Shown: positions 32,280-42,955, counted from the stretch's first letter. The stretch: 64,000 nt of DNA from Liopterus haemorrhoidalis (GCA_963971575.1 OZ020618.1:46204509-46268508), one strand, 5' to 3'. Made by a program: numbers and translations. The notes: generated by a model not told the origin, from the sequence alone.

Positions 32280-32640
32280 TAACATTATAACATTTGAATT
32301 TATATTGCGCCCTTATTGACAAAAAGGTTGCCTGGGCTACTGTTAATAAAACAATTTTTGGCAAACAATTATTTATTAAGGTAAACAACACTGCAAACGA
32401 AGCGAATTATCTCTAACGATTTTTTTATAGTACAAAAAATTACTGATTATCAAATACACATTTTATTAAAATGTACATGTAAAATACTATCTGATTCCTT
32501 TGCAGTCCCCCTGAAATCGCTTTCCGGACCCCTAGGGGACCGCAGACCCCAGTTTGAGAACCACTGGACTATTCTTTCTAAAGTTATCGAAATTTATGAT
32601 TTTTAGTAAGTACCCACCAGTAAATACCTACAAAGCCTTG

Positions 32641-33296
32641 AACTACCTATTTTGGTAACTATTTTGAAGAGATTGTGTCTACTTAAAATGTAAGCGACAT
32701 TTCATCCCGATTCTACTGCCAAGAGAGGCGTATTTATCTGCGTAATACTCCGCATACGTTGTGTTAACAACTAACTGTATTTATAGTTGAAGACTAAAAG
32801 TTTCTAGGAAATTGTTAACAAGCTAAGAAAGGCATCCGAATTTTCATAAGTCAGAAGTCTATTTGTCATGTCTTATATGGTCTACAAATGATAAATATTT
32901 TTTTATTAATAATTATGCTGAGTTAAGAAATGTTTTATTTAATTTAGCTGCTTCAGTAAATATTCGGTACGATTATTGACTAAGTATTGCATTAATATTT
33001 TCATTTATAGTAGTTCTTAAGATAAATATTGAATTTTAAATGAATGTTTGCTTCAGTATTAGTTCCTGGAAATAATCACGTTTTTTTCCCTTTCCTCTTT
33101 TGCGGGGCACAGAAGCAAACTAAAGGGGCACATAATATATTTCTTAAATTAGATACTGTCAATTGGCTCGGACCTTTTTTGAGCTTGAACTTTAGCCTAG
33201 ATCATACAAAGCCTTTAAATTGCTCTATTAAGAGTATGCCCATAATTAAGGCGCACCGAAGGTGGCGCATTTTTTTGTTTCTCATTACATCGATCC
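32641..33296. other. No recognisable gene
   Basis: AT-rich. The text at 33100-33270 (GGGGCACAGAAGCAAACTAA, GGCGCACCGAAGGTGGCGCA) may be part of an old transposon end. No assignment is possible. Confidence 0.4.
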
Positions 33297-33423
33297 GTTT
33301 TTTACCGACCACCAACATAAGGCAGATCATACCGATTTTGATGTTTCGAGATTTCGATGGATCTCCACGAATTGAGGTCCTTACATAACGTTTTGATTAT
33401 TTTTAGCATGATGTCTGTCGGCC

Positions 33424-33478
<55 letters not shown>

Positions 33479-34642
33479 GTCTCTCTCTGTCTGTCGGTTC
33501 GTGTACACATGCAGAGCAAATTCGGCTAAAAGGATTTTTAATAAGTAACTCGACTGTAGCCTTACACCGCAAGGTAGAAAGGCTTCAGGATTAGGTAAGT
33601 AAGCAATATGTTGATGAATTATGTCCGTAAATAATATAATAGTTAAGTTTATGGGAGTCGGACAGGTGTAGAAATAAATAAAAAAAAGTTTATTTAACTA
33701 AGCTTACGTTTCGATTTTAATCAAATCTTCCTCAGAGCTGAAAAGATTTTGAATTAGTTAGAAATTACATAATTAATATTGTTTACACGAATACATTATC
33801 AAACTATTATATTATTATTGTAAAGCGTGTTCTACATTATACTTTATTCATCAATTTTCTAAACTTTTTTCTTTGAACTAGAAGTTGTCAAAGTTTTAAT
33901 ACAATTTATTTTTCAATTTTTTGGTAGAGAATGAAATTCTTACACGTGTTTCAGTTCATTTAAAGTACCAACATAAAAATATAATTCATATCTTGTCAAA
34001 TGTTTATAACCTAGCTATTAGATTTGTAAAATTACTGATTTACGTACAAAACACAATTTATATATTCGCTTATTCAAACCAATGATCAACAAAACACTAT
34101 TAAACACGTGGTAATACAAAATATTTACAAGCGTAATTTTAATGTTGGTACTATTGTTAAAACTGTCTACTGCGCATGCACCGAGTTCCAAGTTGGATGT
34201 GTTTTCAAGAATAGTTGGATCAAATCTAGTTTTGAATAAAGTTGACCTTGTCTACATACCGTGTTCTACACTGTACAATTTCATTGATTTATTTCTAGTA
34301 CAAGTTCTAGTCAAAGAAATAAGTATGAAAATTTGATGAGAATTGTATAATGTAGAACACGCTTAAGTAAGCAAGTCATATTTAAGCTTTTGACATCTAT
34401 GGCACAAGTTGATCAACTTTTGCTAAAAATCGGTTAACTAGAAATGGGAGTTTACTTGTACAAGTGTTAAGATTAGCCAATATTTCACAACAGAGAAATA
34501 TTTCGAAAAAAATTGTTTAACAAAAGTTGCTATAAAAGCAATAACTAACTTTTTATTTGAGACATTTTTTGATAAAGCAGCATAAATTAAACAAGTACTT
34601 TGTGATGGCGGTCGGTCCTGTGGTGGCCACAGCTTATTTTTT
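33297..34642 (+). mobile_element. Family M Helentron-like element, copy M3, interrupted
   Basis: It starts TTTTTTACCGACCACC (33304-33313), then the conserved block and a microsatellite (33411-33497). After CTAAAAGGATTTTTA it is interrupted until about 34371. The body then resumes and ends with GGCGGTCGGT (34607-34616), the hairpin CTGTGG-TGG-CCACAG and a T run. M2 supplies the uninterrupted comparison. Confidence 0.8.
33549..34363. mobile_element. Insertion inside M3 with internal inverted repeats
   Basis: About 815 bp absent from M2, bounded by 7-bp direct repeats TAAGTAA (33542-33548 and 34364-34370). The element's right end and an internal site at 33823 form inverted repeats AAGCGTGTTCTACATTATAC, suggesting a 540-bp MITE at 33823-34364 next to unrelated sequence. 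The exact structure is unresolved. There is no recognisable coding sequence. Confidence 0.55.
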
Positions 34643-35347
34643 AATAAATGTTTTATACATTTTTTTAGCCGATAGTAGTGATATCTATAGGGGCGAGACT
34701 CGGGCCACTGGCCAGCATGGGCCCGAAAATTCCTTTCAGCAACCCAGGTTACATCACCAACTGAGTGTTTGCCTAGGGTTTTGAAACAGAAATTACGCAA
34801 TTTTATTGAAATGAAAAATGCTTGTAGTTGTTCCGTCATTTTATTACAATAATACATAACTGGGTACTTTTTGCAGTAACAAACATGTTATACCTATAAT
34901 TTTAATATTAAAATGTCTAGATTGAAAAGAGATTGTTACTAATTCAACTAATTTGCGTTAAAAAACTTATGCTCTGAAAAATCCAACAAACTATAACATA
35001 CTATAATCTTAGCAAAAATCATGTTTTAAATTTGTGGTTACCCAACCAAACAAAAATACAATTTTATCTTTTTTTTTTCATAGTTTTGTGTACGTAATTT
35101 AAACGTAAACTACAAAATAACATGTGTTTTACACGACATGCTATACCAAATAGAATATGCATTAATTTCATTCCAATTAATTTATTGTTTTACAAAAAAC
35201 TTTTATCGAGGACTTGATCGCTTAAATTTTATACAATACTGTTTTATTAACAAACGTTTCCTGAATTTAAAATGAGATTTGATGGCATCAACTATTGCGA
35301 AACCAACTTCGATACCGTTTGGTTTCAGTACTGCGTCGTATGAAAAG
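34643..35347. other. No recognisable gene
   Basis: A 60-bp GC-rich patch at 34690-34740 (GGGCCACTGGCCAGCATGGG) may be a transposon end. The 139-codon minus-strand frame at 34438-34857 crosses the end of M3 and is not credible as a gene. Confidence 0.4.
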
Positions 35348-35355
35348 AGTATGGG

Positions 35356-36865
35356 CAGGGCCAAGGTGTGTTGGCGCCGGGGTGCAAGGTAAAAATTGCC
35401 GCCCCGAATAAGCTAAATGCAATTTTTTTAAATATAACAAGTATACATATATTTTCGGAAAAACTATGTTACTCAGGATAACAAAAAAACATACACAGAT
35501 TGCTATATAGTGATTCTTAACCTATCTTCGAAAATTTAACTTTATATAGAATTCATCATTACAAACAACTTGTCAAAACAGCTTGTCAAAAAAAAAAACA
35601 AGGCGAGTACCACTAATTTCAAATAAAAAAACAAAAACGAAACTTTATATGTACATATATATTTTAGTTAAAAATTCACCTTTCTTGCCTTTAGGGTCGC
35701 AAATTTATTAATTAATTCCGTTAAATCTAAATCAACTGCTATTTTATTTTCTATACTAATTAAAGCCAAATTTGTTAACCTATCCTGTGACATGGAAGAT
35801 CTTAAGTAATTTTTTATTAATTTAAGCTTGGAAAAACTTCTTTCGCCAGATGCCACTGTTACAGGAATGGTCAAAAATATTCTTAATGCAATTGTTACAT
35901 TTGGGAAAATTGCAGTAAGATCATAAGTTACTATATACTCTAAAACTGCCAAAGCATTCATGTCGGGCTTAATGAAAGTTAATAGGATTTCGATTTCATC
36001 GCATAAATCTATTGCATTTATATCAAATTCATTTTTTGCATTATCAGATAATTTTATTTGTAGATCTATACAATGTTTTATTTTGTCACGATTGAATTCC
36101 AGCAACGAATACATGTTGTTCAAAAACTGAAAAGTGTCATTATGAGCTGTCATTAGTTCAAATATTTCTTTTATTTTCGATATTGCTGTATCTAATATAG
36201 TGAAATAAAAATTAATTCTATAATTTTGTAATGGCAGATTAGGACTTCCATCTACATTTTCATACGAAAATATTCTCTTTTTTTTTCGAGGTCTGACAAT
36301 GTCAATCGCTGGAAACTCGGTTTCACAATCAATTTCTTGTGCAATTTTTGTAGCTTCATTTAAGATATTTTCAAAATTATCATCGGACCTACATTGTTGC
36401 AAGAAATCATTAAGATCTTTTAACATCTCAATTGCAGTTGACAAAACTAAGTCGCTTTTTTGTAAAAATTTACTAATTACATTTACTTGGATAATATGTT
36501 ATACCAAATAAGCATAGAACATATAAATTTGTATGATTTAATTTTTTTAGTACGACTACCGTCTCGTACCTCCGGGGAGTGGGGATATAAATATGTTTTA
36601 GAAAATAACTTCATGTTCATAAGGGTGTTACAAGTGTTCACCAGACGTTTGAGAAAAAAAAAATTATGTGATTGTTAGTTTTTTTTTTCAAATGGCAGTA
36701 AAATTTGTTTTTAATTTTGCGTTCTATCAGTTTTGGCGCCTCCCTTCATTTGGCGCCCGTGGCACGTGCCATGTCTGCCATACCCTAGTTACACTTCTGG
36801 TGCCGCCCCCAAAACGTGCCGCCCAGGTGCCGTGCACCCCTTGAACCCCGCTTAGCGCGGCCTTG
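35356..36865 (-). mobile_element. hAT element hAT-f with transposase C-terminus
   Basis: Its left end CAGGGCCAAGGTGTGTTGG and the inverse of its right end CAAGGCCGCGCTAAGC are related. Candidate 8-bp duplications AGTATGGG (35348) and GGTATGGT (36866) agree at 6 of 8 positions. GC-rich subterminal regions (GCGCCGGGGTGCAAGG, and GGTGCCGTGCACCCCTTGAA) fit the gene-like ends of ZMYM1-type hATs. The middle and N-terminal coding parts are missing. Confidence 0.7.
35668..36444 (-). pseudogene. hAT transposase C-terminal half (ZMYM1-like)
   Basis: An uninterrupted 258-codon frame holds the final part of a hAT transposase. KKKRIFSYENVDGSPN lies near residue 53 and an alpha-helical middle follows. The dimerisation domain is near residues 190-245, with IFLTIPVTVASGERSFSKLK, then LIKNYLRSSMSQDRLTNLAL and ISIE. 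The P-V-T-V-A-S-x-E-R-S-F-S-x-L-x-L-I-K-x-Y-L-R motif is diagnostic of this group. The zinc finger, RNase H-like catalytic Asp residues and insertion domain are upstream and absent, so it cannot act alone. It is intact where preserved, which suggests recent deletion. Confidence 0.85.
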
Positions 36866-36882
36866 GGTATGGTCAATAAATA

Positions 36883-37654
36883 CGAGGTGTGTAAATTAAG
36901 TAACCGGACTGATTTATTTATTTTTTTTTTTTTTATTCGAATAGAATTACGATTCAATAATGTCTCTCTCAAATTAATTTCCTTGGGAAGCCACACAGCG
37001 CTGGAGACGGTTCTTCCAATCCTCATAGCAGTGCTGGAACTTGGATACTGGTACCTTTCAGCTGGTCGGTTACGGACATTTGAATGTTTTCGAGTGTCCC
37101 AAAATGACGTCCCTTGAGGTGATTTTTCAATCTTGGGAAGAGGAAAGCGTCACAAAAGTAAGGCGAATAAGGAGGCTGAGGAGCCACAGGATGGTATTTC
37201 TTGCCCAAAAACTTGTTTATTGAAATTGCAGATTTTTCTCATCCCCAATTCTTTGGTCAAAATATGATGAACGGTAGTGTGAGTAAAATTCAACTCTTCC
37301 CCAATCATTCTGACTGTCAACCGATGATCTTAACGCACAAAATCCCGGATTCTGTCGATATTTTCATCGGTTTTTGAAGATGAAGGCCTTCCGCTGCGTG
37401 ATACATCTTCAATCAATTCTCGTCCTTCTGAAAATGGCTTAAACCACCAAAAAACCTGAGTCCTTGGCAAAACACTGTCTCCGTAGGCTTTCTGAAGTTT
37501 TGCAAAAGTTTCCGTTGCACTATGCCCAAGTCTGAAGCAAAACCTGATGAACCTGACGAAATGAATGTCACTCATTTTTAGAACGCACTAGACAAAACTG
37601 TATCACGAAAAAATTGCTACGGACAACAAAAGTACACTAGCGAGTTCAAACTCG
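36883..37654 (-). mobile_element. Mariner family D, copy D2
   Basis: TA-flanked (36881-36882 and 37655-37656). The right-end type CGAGGTGTGTAAATTAAGTA lies at the low coordinate and CGAGTTTGAACTCGCTAG at the high coordinate. It lies 8 bp beyond the end of hAT-f. At 772 bp it is an internally deleted derivative. Confidence 0.88.
36947..37575 (-). pseudogene. Mariner D transposase with internal deletion (D2)
   Basis: The frame starts MSDIHFVRFIRFCFRLGHSA and TETFAKLQKAYGDSVLPRTQ, then VFWWFKPFSEGRELIEDVSR and SGRPSSSKTDENIDRIRDFV: helix-turn-helix plus the linker of a mariner. After a stop, HHTVHHI-type sequence and ELGMRKIC follow, then a jump to HPVAPQPPYSP and LFPRLKNHLKGRHFGTLENI. The first two catalytic Asp segments are missing and the third (normally SPDLSPCD) is degraded to SPYFCDA. 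The deletion resembles that of D1 but has a different left breakpoint. Inactive. Confidence 0.82.
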
Positions 37655-37978
37655 TATTGAAGGCGTATCACATGTGCACCTGCCGCCCCTCCAGATCAAT
37701 AATTCCTGTGCGTTACATAACGGTGAACAATGGGTTTAAAATTATCCAAACTGTATTCTAATTCACAGCGGAAAATCCCAACTTAAAAAAGAACCAATCA
37801 GACTACTTCGTTCGTCTGAACTCACCCGAGGAACAACGAAAAGTCGTTGCAAACTTAATATTTGTTATCAACTGATTTTTTTGTTATTGATTTACAAAAA
37901 TATAAATGAAAACGATGTTTTCAATATTTTGTAGAAAATTTTTGGTCTCCATATTTTTCTAAGTATAGTACTGAGAAT

Positions 37979-38790
37979 TAGAGATGGGAATTTCGGCTCA
38001 GTTTGCGGAACCGGATCAGTGGAGGTCGTTCAGTTTGTTGAGCCGGTTCATTGATCCGGCTCAATGATCCAGTTAAGTAAACATGTTTCCGAGACACAGG
38101 TCGGTTGTTAGTTCGTAGGTAGAACGTCGCTTAGAGCCGGCTCTTGCTTAGAGCCGGTTCTTGCAATATATGAACTATAAACATGATCCCGAGACACAGG
38201 TCGGTCGGTCGTTCGGTCGTAGGTAGAGCGTTGCTTAGAGCCGGTTCTTGCAATATATGAAATGTAAACATGATCCCGAGACACAGGTCAATCAGTTGTT
38301 GGTCGTTCGCTCGTAGATAGAACGTCGCTTAGCCCTGGCTCTTATCTTACATTTGTGAAACAAACAATTCACTTTATGTAGCTACTGTATTTTAAACCAG
38401 ATGTGTTAAGTTTATGGCGATGTTTATTGCCCTTATAAATCGGACATCTGGAATTTGGGCATTATTTTTTATATTTTTATATAGTATGGTTGTAAGAAAA
38501 TACAGACTAAGCCTATTAGTTTCAGATAAACTGCCCTACAAATTTATGACAAAATACACTTTATGATAATACATTACAAGCCGAGTTCTCGCGAAGTTCA
38601 GCATGACATCGATCCAGATCCGGATCACTCCGGTCACAGCTCACAATCGCCCGACCAATCTTATCCTTGAAACTTGAAACTATACAGTGACCCGTGAGCC
38701 GGCTCATTTCAATTTGGTGAACCGTGTTACTTCGGTCAGTGTACTGAGCCGGCTCAGTGAGCCGGTTCGTTCATGAACGACCCATCTCTA
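37979..38790. mobile_element. Non-autonomous hAT element hAT-g
   Basis: Inverted ends TAGAGATGGG (10 of 10) and perfect 8-bp duplications CTGAGAAT (37971-37978 and 38791-38798). GAGCCGGCTC/GAGCCGGTTC repeats fill the subterminal regions. It is 812 bp with no coding capacity. An internal direct repeat array is described separately. Confidence 0.93.
38081..38340. repeat. Three direct repeats inside hAT-g
   Basis: Three units of about 85-110 bp, each with GTAAACATG or TAAACATGATCCCGAGACA, then CAGGTCGGTYG, GTTCG.AGGTAGAACGTCGC and TTAGAGCCGG, and mostly TTCTTGCAATATATGAA. They diverge by small indels. Confidence 0.85.
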
Positions 38791-38799
38791 CTGAGAATG

Positions 38800-38870
38800 T
38801 GTACATTTCGCCCCGAACAGCGGGCGCCCTGGGCTTTTGCCCCTCTCGTCCTTCCTTTCGCCACTGCTGC
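38800..38870 (-). mobile_element. Solo hAT terminus
   Basis: On the minus strand the sequence reads CAGTGGCGAAAGGAAGGACG followed by GGGGCAAAAGCCCAGGGCGC, a hAT-type terminus. No partner end with a matching duplication was found. Confidence 0.4.
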
Positions 38871-38879
38871 ACACGAGTA

Positions 38880-39639
38880 ACTCTTAAACAACAAATTCTA
38901 CCCTACGTTAGCTATATGTAAGTCTTTTGAGATCTGATTCGAAATTTACATTTAGAAACATTTTATTATAATGTAGATAAAAAGATAAAACTGCAAATTT
39001 TCGCAAAGTATGAAAAGAATGTTGTGAACATTTGAAAAGAATTGAATTTATTAAATACACTGTCTTTCAGTTAGAACTTGAATTAATTCATACAGAATAA
39101 CAATTAATTAGTATACAATAGGTTGAAGAATATTTAGAATTCATATGTCATATTGAATTACTGCTCCAAATATCTGGAAAGTTCTATTGTTCAACAAAAA
39201 CGTAACAAGTTGAGAAACAGACATTTGCTGAATATGAAAAAAAAAATGGTGTCCGTTCCCAGATCGGAGAGGCAATATTCGTACTTTCATTTTATTTCAC
39301 GTTACATCCGGTAATAATTATGCTAGACTTCCGTCATTATCTATATAATTGTTGTAATTAAGGGGAGTGATAGACTTGGCTGTAATTTACAATATATCAG
39401 TAACTAAATCAGTATTTGTGAACCCAACTACACCTAGTGGCAATCTTTATAATCATATGTTTCACCTAAAATGTATGGTTATATTTTATAATGGCTAGAT
39501 AAAAGGTACCAATAACTATTTCACATAAGATTATGAGAAAAGTTTAGATTAAAAACCTGATATCCACTGTATCAGGCATTGGATTCAGGAAAAATAGTCT
39601 GGGGGGGGGTCTATTTTGAAAAAAAAAATCCGTAAAATA
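38880..39639. other. No recognisable gene
   Basis: AT-rich. A G10 run at 39600-39609 precedes mariner E2. Confidence 0.45.
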
Positions 39640-40888
39640 CTAGGTCTACAAGTATGAAATGCGGATTTTTTTCAAACTTGCCGCGCAAACAGTGTGTATA
39701 GTTCAAAGTTTCAACACATATGGCGTTTTGTTAAGTTATCATTAAGTGTCAAATGTGTATAGGTTATAATTTGAAAAGTGATCATATAGTTTAGTTTTAC
39801 TATATTAAAAATATCAAATTTTGTGCCAAATAAAGGGCATTCGCGGACAGTACTACTGTTTTGTCTTCATTTGAAAAAAACTGCTACTGAATCATACCGA
39901 CTACTTCGAGAAGCTTATGGTGAATATGCTCCTTTGCAAGATACGTGTGAACGATGGTTTCGGCGTTTCAAAAGTGGTGACTTTGATCTTACAGACAAAG
40001 AACATAGAAAACCTCCAAAAAAATATGAAGATACAAAATTGGAAACATTGCTACAGGAAGACGATAATCAATCACAAAAACAACTAGCAGAGCAGTTAGG
40101 CGTTAGTCAACAAGCTGTTTCCAATCGCCTACGAGAGATGGGTAAGATCCAGAAAGTCGGCAGATGGGTTGCACATGCATTGAATGAGAGGCAGATGGAA
40201 AAACGCAAAAACACTTGTGAAATTTTGCTTGCACGATACAAAAGAAAGTCTTTTTTGCATCGTATCATTACTGGCAATGAAAAATGGATTTTTCAGGCTC
40301 ACCATCCACATCAACTGCAAGACCGAATTGCTTTGGCAAATAGACAATGCTCTGTACTTGGTGGGACCAAAAGGATGTGGTCTATTATGAAATGTTAAAA
40401 CCTGGTGAAACAGTTAATACCCAACGCTACCAACAACAACTGATCGAATTGAACCATTCGCTGCTCATAAAACGACCAGAATACGAAAGAAGACAGCACA
40501 AGGTAATATTTCTTCGCAATAACGCTCCATCACATAAGGCCAAAGCAGTTTGCAACACATTGGAGGCACTCAAGTGGGAAGTGCTACCCCATGCCGCTTA
40601 CTCACCAGACTTGGCCCCTTCAGATTACCACTTGTTTGCATCGATGGGTCACGCACTTGCCGATCAGCACTTTTGTTCATATGAAAATGTGAAAGAATGG
40701 CTAGATGAATGGTTTGCGGGGAAAGGGGAAGAGTTCTACTGGCGAGTTATTCACAAATTGCCTGAAAGATGGGGAAAATGTATAACTTCTAATGGAGCAT
40801 ACTTTGAGTAAACAAACTTTTACTGTTCTTTGGAATTTAATGTGTTTTATTTTAAAAAAAAATCCGCATTTCATACTTGTAGACCTGG
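39640..40888 (+). mobile_element. Mariner family E, copy E2
   Basis: Ends CTAGGTCTACAAGTATGAAA and, inverted, CCAGGTCTACAAGTATGAAA, continuing TGCGGATTTTTTT, with TA on both sides (39638-39639 and 40889-40890). Over 90% similar to E1 by eye but 40 bp shorter, mostly because of a coding deletion near 40289. Confidence 0.95.
39823..40811 (+). pseudogene. Mariner E transposase with deletion and lost Asp residues (E2)
   Basis: The reading frame parallels E1: PNKGHSRTVLLFCLHLKKTA, then the helix-turn-helix and KQLAEQLGVSQQAVSNRLRE. The usual start region is ATA in place of the ATG seen in E1. Two of three catalytic Asps have become Asn through GAT-to-AAT changes: TGNEKW (40276-40278) and LRNNAPSH (40518-40520). 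The third, SPDLAPSDYHLF, is kept. A net 37-bp deletion after AAATGGATTT (about 40288) shifts the frame, and translation resumes from about 40347 as MLCTWWDQKDVVYYEMLKPG. The position that is TGA in E1 is CGA here. Inactive. Confidence 0.9.
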
Positions 40889-41117
40889 TAATATAAATTT
40901 TGTATTGTTTTGGAAAGGGTAGAGCTGTTATATTAATTTAATTTTTATTAATAAAAAGGAAAATTTTTATTAATAAAAAAGAAAATTTTTATTTTCAATT
41001 GTTAAATATTTTATTAAATAAGTACATAATTTTTCCATTCGGGGGAAAGCGATTTGTTTTTTTTTTTTTTAAATGTCTAAAGTTGGGTATTTTTAACCAA
41101 TTTTTACAAAAAGAGTC

Positions 41118-41322
41118 ATCCAGAAACATTTTCAAACCTGTTTCGGGTGGCTTGTTTCTTCGGTTGTACTGGAAATGTCGCAACCATTCCTTTAGAAGTT
41201 TAGAGGATCGGAGAACAGTTAATGCTGAATGGTATACAATAATTTGTTTGCCAGAAGTCATCGACAAAATCAGGAAAAACAACGAAAAACATCGCATCAT
41301 TCTTCATCATGACAATGCAAGT
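41118..41322 (+). pseudogene. Mariner family C transposase, central fragment
   Basis: Frame containing RNIFKPVSGGLFLRLYWKCR, then RSLEDRRTVNAEWYTIICLP, then EVIDKIRKNNEKHRIILHHD and NAS. This is the part of a Hsmar1-like mariner between the first and second catalytic Asp; HHDNAS holds the second. It stops abruptly at the junction with the N4 retrotransposon fragment. The same passage is present in copy C2 at 46.0 kb. Confidence 0.85.
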
Positions 41323-42040
41323 ATCATTTTTGGATTTACTTAATCTTAGTTTTGGTAGCCTTAGATTGCTTTTACTCCGAATGTTGTAATTATGAGTATT
41401 ATAAATTTTTGCTAAGTTAGAGGGATTTTCCTTTACATATATCAGACAGGTAAATACAAATAAACTATAAACAGTCATTATATTCGATTTAGTGAACAAT
41501 GAGCGGCACTATTCGTATGGCCTGTTTCTGTATTTTAAAGATACGCTCAAGAAAACTGCTACCACCCCAGAGTAATATGCCATAAGACCCACGTGACTGG
41601 AAAGTGGCAAAGTAAAAAATGCGTAAAGTTTCGTATGAAACACAGGATTTAAGTTTTCTCAACGCAAAATTTAATTGACCATCGATAATTAAGTCTAGGA
41701 ATTTTGACTGGTTCGCCAAAAGTGATGTCGGTGGCTATGTTACTGTTTAGCGAGAATATTAAATTATGAGTTTTATTTTCATTTAAGGTAAGGAGATTGG
41801 CAGCAAACCAATATTTGGCTTTGCTCATGGACTGCACAGTTATTTGGTGTAGTTCTTTAGGAGAGGAATGTCTGGATAGTATTGTGGTGTCATCTGCGAA
41901 TAGGATAACATCAGAACTACCAAAGAAAACATTATTGGTAGATCGTTTATATTCAATATAAACAATAAAGGACCAATAACAGTTCCTTGGCCCGCCCCGT
42001 AATTGATATTTGTGTTACAAATTGCGATCTGTTCGTTAGG
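41323..42040 (-). pseudogene. Non-LTR reverse transcriptase fragment (N4)
   Basis: On the minus strand: GQGTVIGPLLFILNINDLP, a frameshift, LFADDTTILS, KAKYWFAANLLTLNENKTHN, another shift, SKFLDLIIDGQLNFALRKLK and SYGILLWGGSSFLERIFKIQ, then SLFVFTCLIYVKENPSNLAK and YNIRSKSNLRLPK. FADD is the catalytic metal-binding box of reverse transcriptase, and the preceding QGT..GPLLF..INDL block and the C-terminal H-N-Y-N-x-R-x-K block fit jockey/CR1-type elements. Endonuclease and 5' sequence are absent. Two or more frameshifts make it inactive. Confidence 0.85.
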
Positions 42041-42045
42041 ATTCA

Positions 42046-42914
42046 GTGAATGAATTAGCTACGCCTACAATAAAACAGTTTGATCAAAAAAAAAAAATCT
42101 CTCTTATTTTTTGTAAAAACTTAAAAGGTAGCCCTCGTAGTTGCATCCAGTGCACAGAAAAATATGTAATTATTTTCATGCGATTGGTTCCATCGGACTG
42201 GGTTCTTGGTTTCAATCGCGCCAGGGTAAGATGACTTAAAGCGGTCTTCTGAGTTTCGTTTTCGGTAAGTTGAATTAGATATGCAATGTCTTATTTGAAA
42301 TGATATTCAGCTCGTGTATATTAACAAGTTACTAGTAGCCAAATGTGTTTTATACGTTAATAAGTAAAAATACCTAAAGTTTTCTCTGAAATAGGTTGTT
42401 TTAAAATATGTGTTAGACTTTTCTAAAATGAGGAATAAAAAACACCTATTAATCTTTTTTAAAAAGTGTATATTTATCAAAATTTCACCGCAGATTTATT
42501 TTAATAAATCTTCCACATGCTCCCGACGATATATTATAAGAAAAACAGGGGAGAAAGCGAACACGCCGCTCCTGCAGGTCTTGGCGCGCACATGCACAGC
42601 TTGCCCACTGTCATGTATCAATCTCACTGGCAACGAGCACCTGTCATTTTTAATAACACGAGAAGAGTGCCCTAGTGCCCACTGCCTACTGCTCAGCACT
42701 CACTGCCCAGCAACCAGCGTTCATTGCCTCTAACCCCTATGAATTAACTTAACATATAATCAGCCTTTAACGTATTCAACTCTGTGGCATTTTGATACAA
42801 AACTGGTCATTATAGAAATTGCTACTAGGTGGAACCAATCTCATATTCGAAAAGAAATTAAAAGTGGAATATTTGATAATAAACAATACAGTTTGCATAA
42901 TACGTTGTTCTTTA
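42046..42914. other. No recognisable gene
   Basis: Moderately GC-rich between 42550 and 42740, with a repetitious GCCCACTGCCTACTGCTCAG type passage. The 107-codon frame at 42410 has no recognised motif. Confidence 0.4.
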
Positions 42915-42955
42915 TCGGAACATCGGACATCGGAACATCGGACATCGGAACATCG
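42915..42955. repeat. 15-bp tandem repeat
   Basis: About 2.5 units of CATCGGACATCGGAA beside the target site of SINE family 2. Confidence 0.85.

Larger units (their letters stand above)
31668..32566. mobile_element. Non-autonomous hAT element hAT-e
   Basis: Perfect 8-bp duplications GACTATTC (31660-31667 and 32567-32574) flank a segment that begins CAGTGAAACT and ends, inverted, CAGTGGTTCTCAAACTGGGG, a classic hAT terminus. Realigning the flanks to R1 and R3 restores an uninterrupted host sequence, confirming the boundaries. It contains minisatellite K and a SINE, and no transposase. Confidence 0.85.
30280..32640 (+). mobile_element. Q-like element copy R2, hosting M2 and hAT-e
   Basis: Segments 30280-30573, 31548-31667 and 32567-32640 together align with the uninterrupted relative R3 at 57.2-57.75 kb. 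Shared blocks include ATCTGAAAAATTCAGAGTAA, ATAATATTTATCTGATTAGA and GGAAGCACATGGACTATTCT, then TTATCGAAATTTATGATTTT. The end ATACCTACAAAGCC is a decayed 3' subterminal repeat. It is the oldest layer of the nest. Confidence 0.65.

Noticed and set aside
33044..33388. 114-codon plus-strand frame
   Set aside because: It runs across the 5' end of M3 and unrelated AT-rich DNA; composition is arbitrary and no motif is seen.
34438..34857. 139-codon minus-strand frame
   Set aside because: It covers the conserved 3' body and terminal hairpin of M3, which is non-coding in M1 and M2.
37670..38870. A larger hAT enclosing hAT-g, ending at the CAGTGGCGAAAGG terminus
   Set aside because: No left terminus with a matching 8-bp duplication could be found upstream, so only a solo end is reported.
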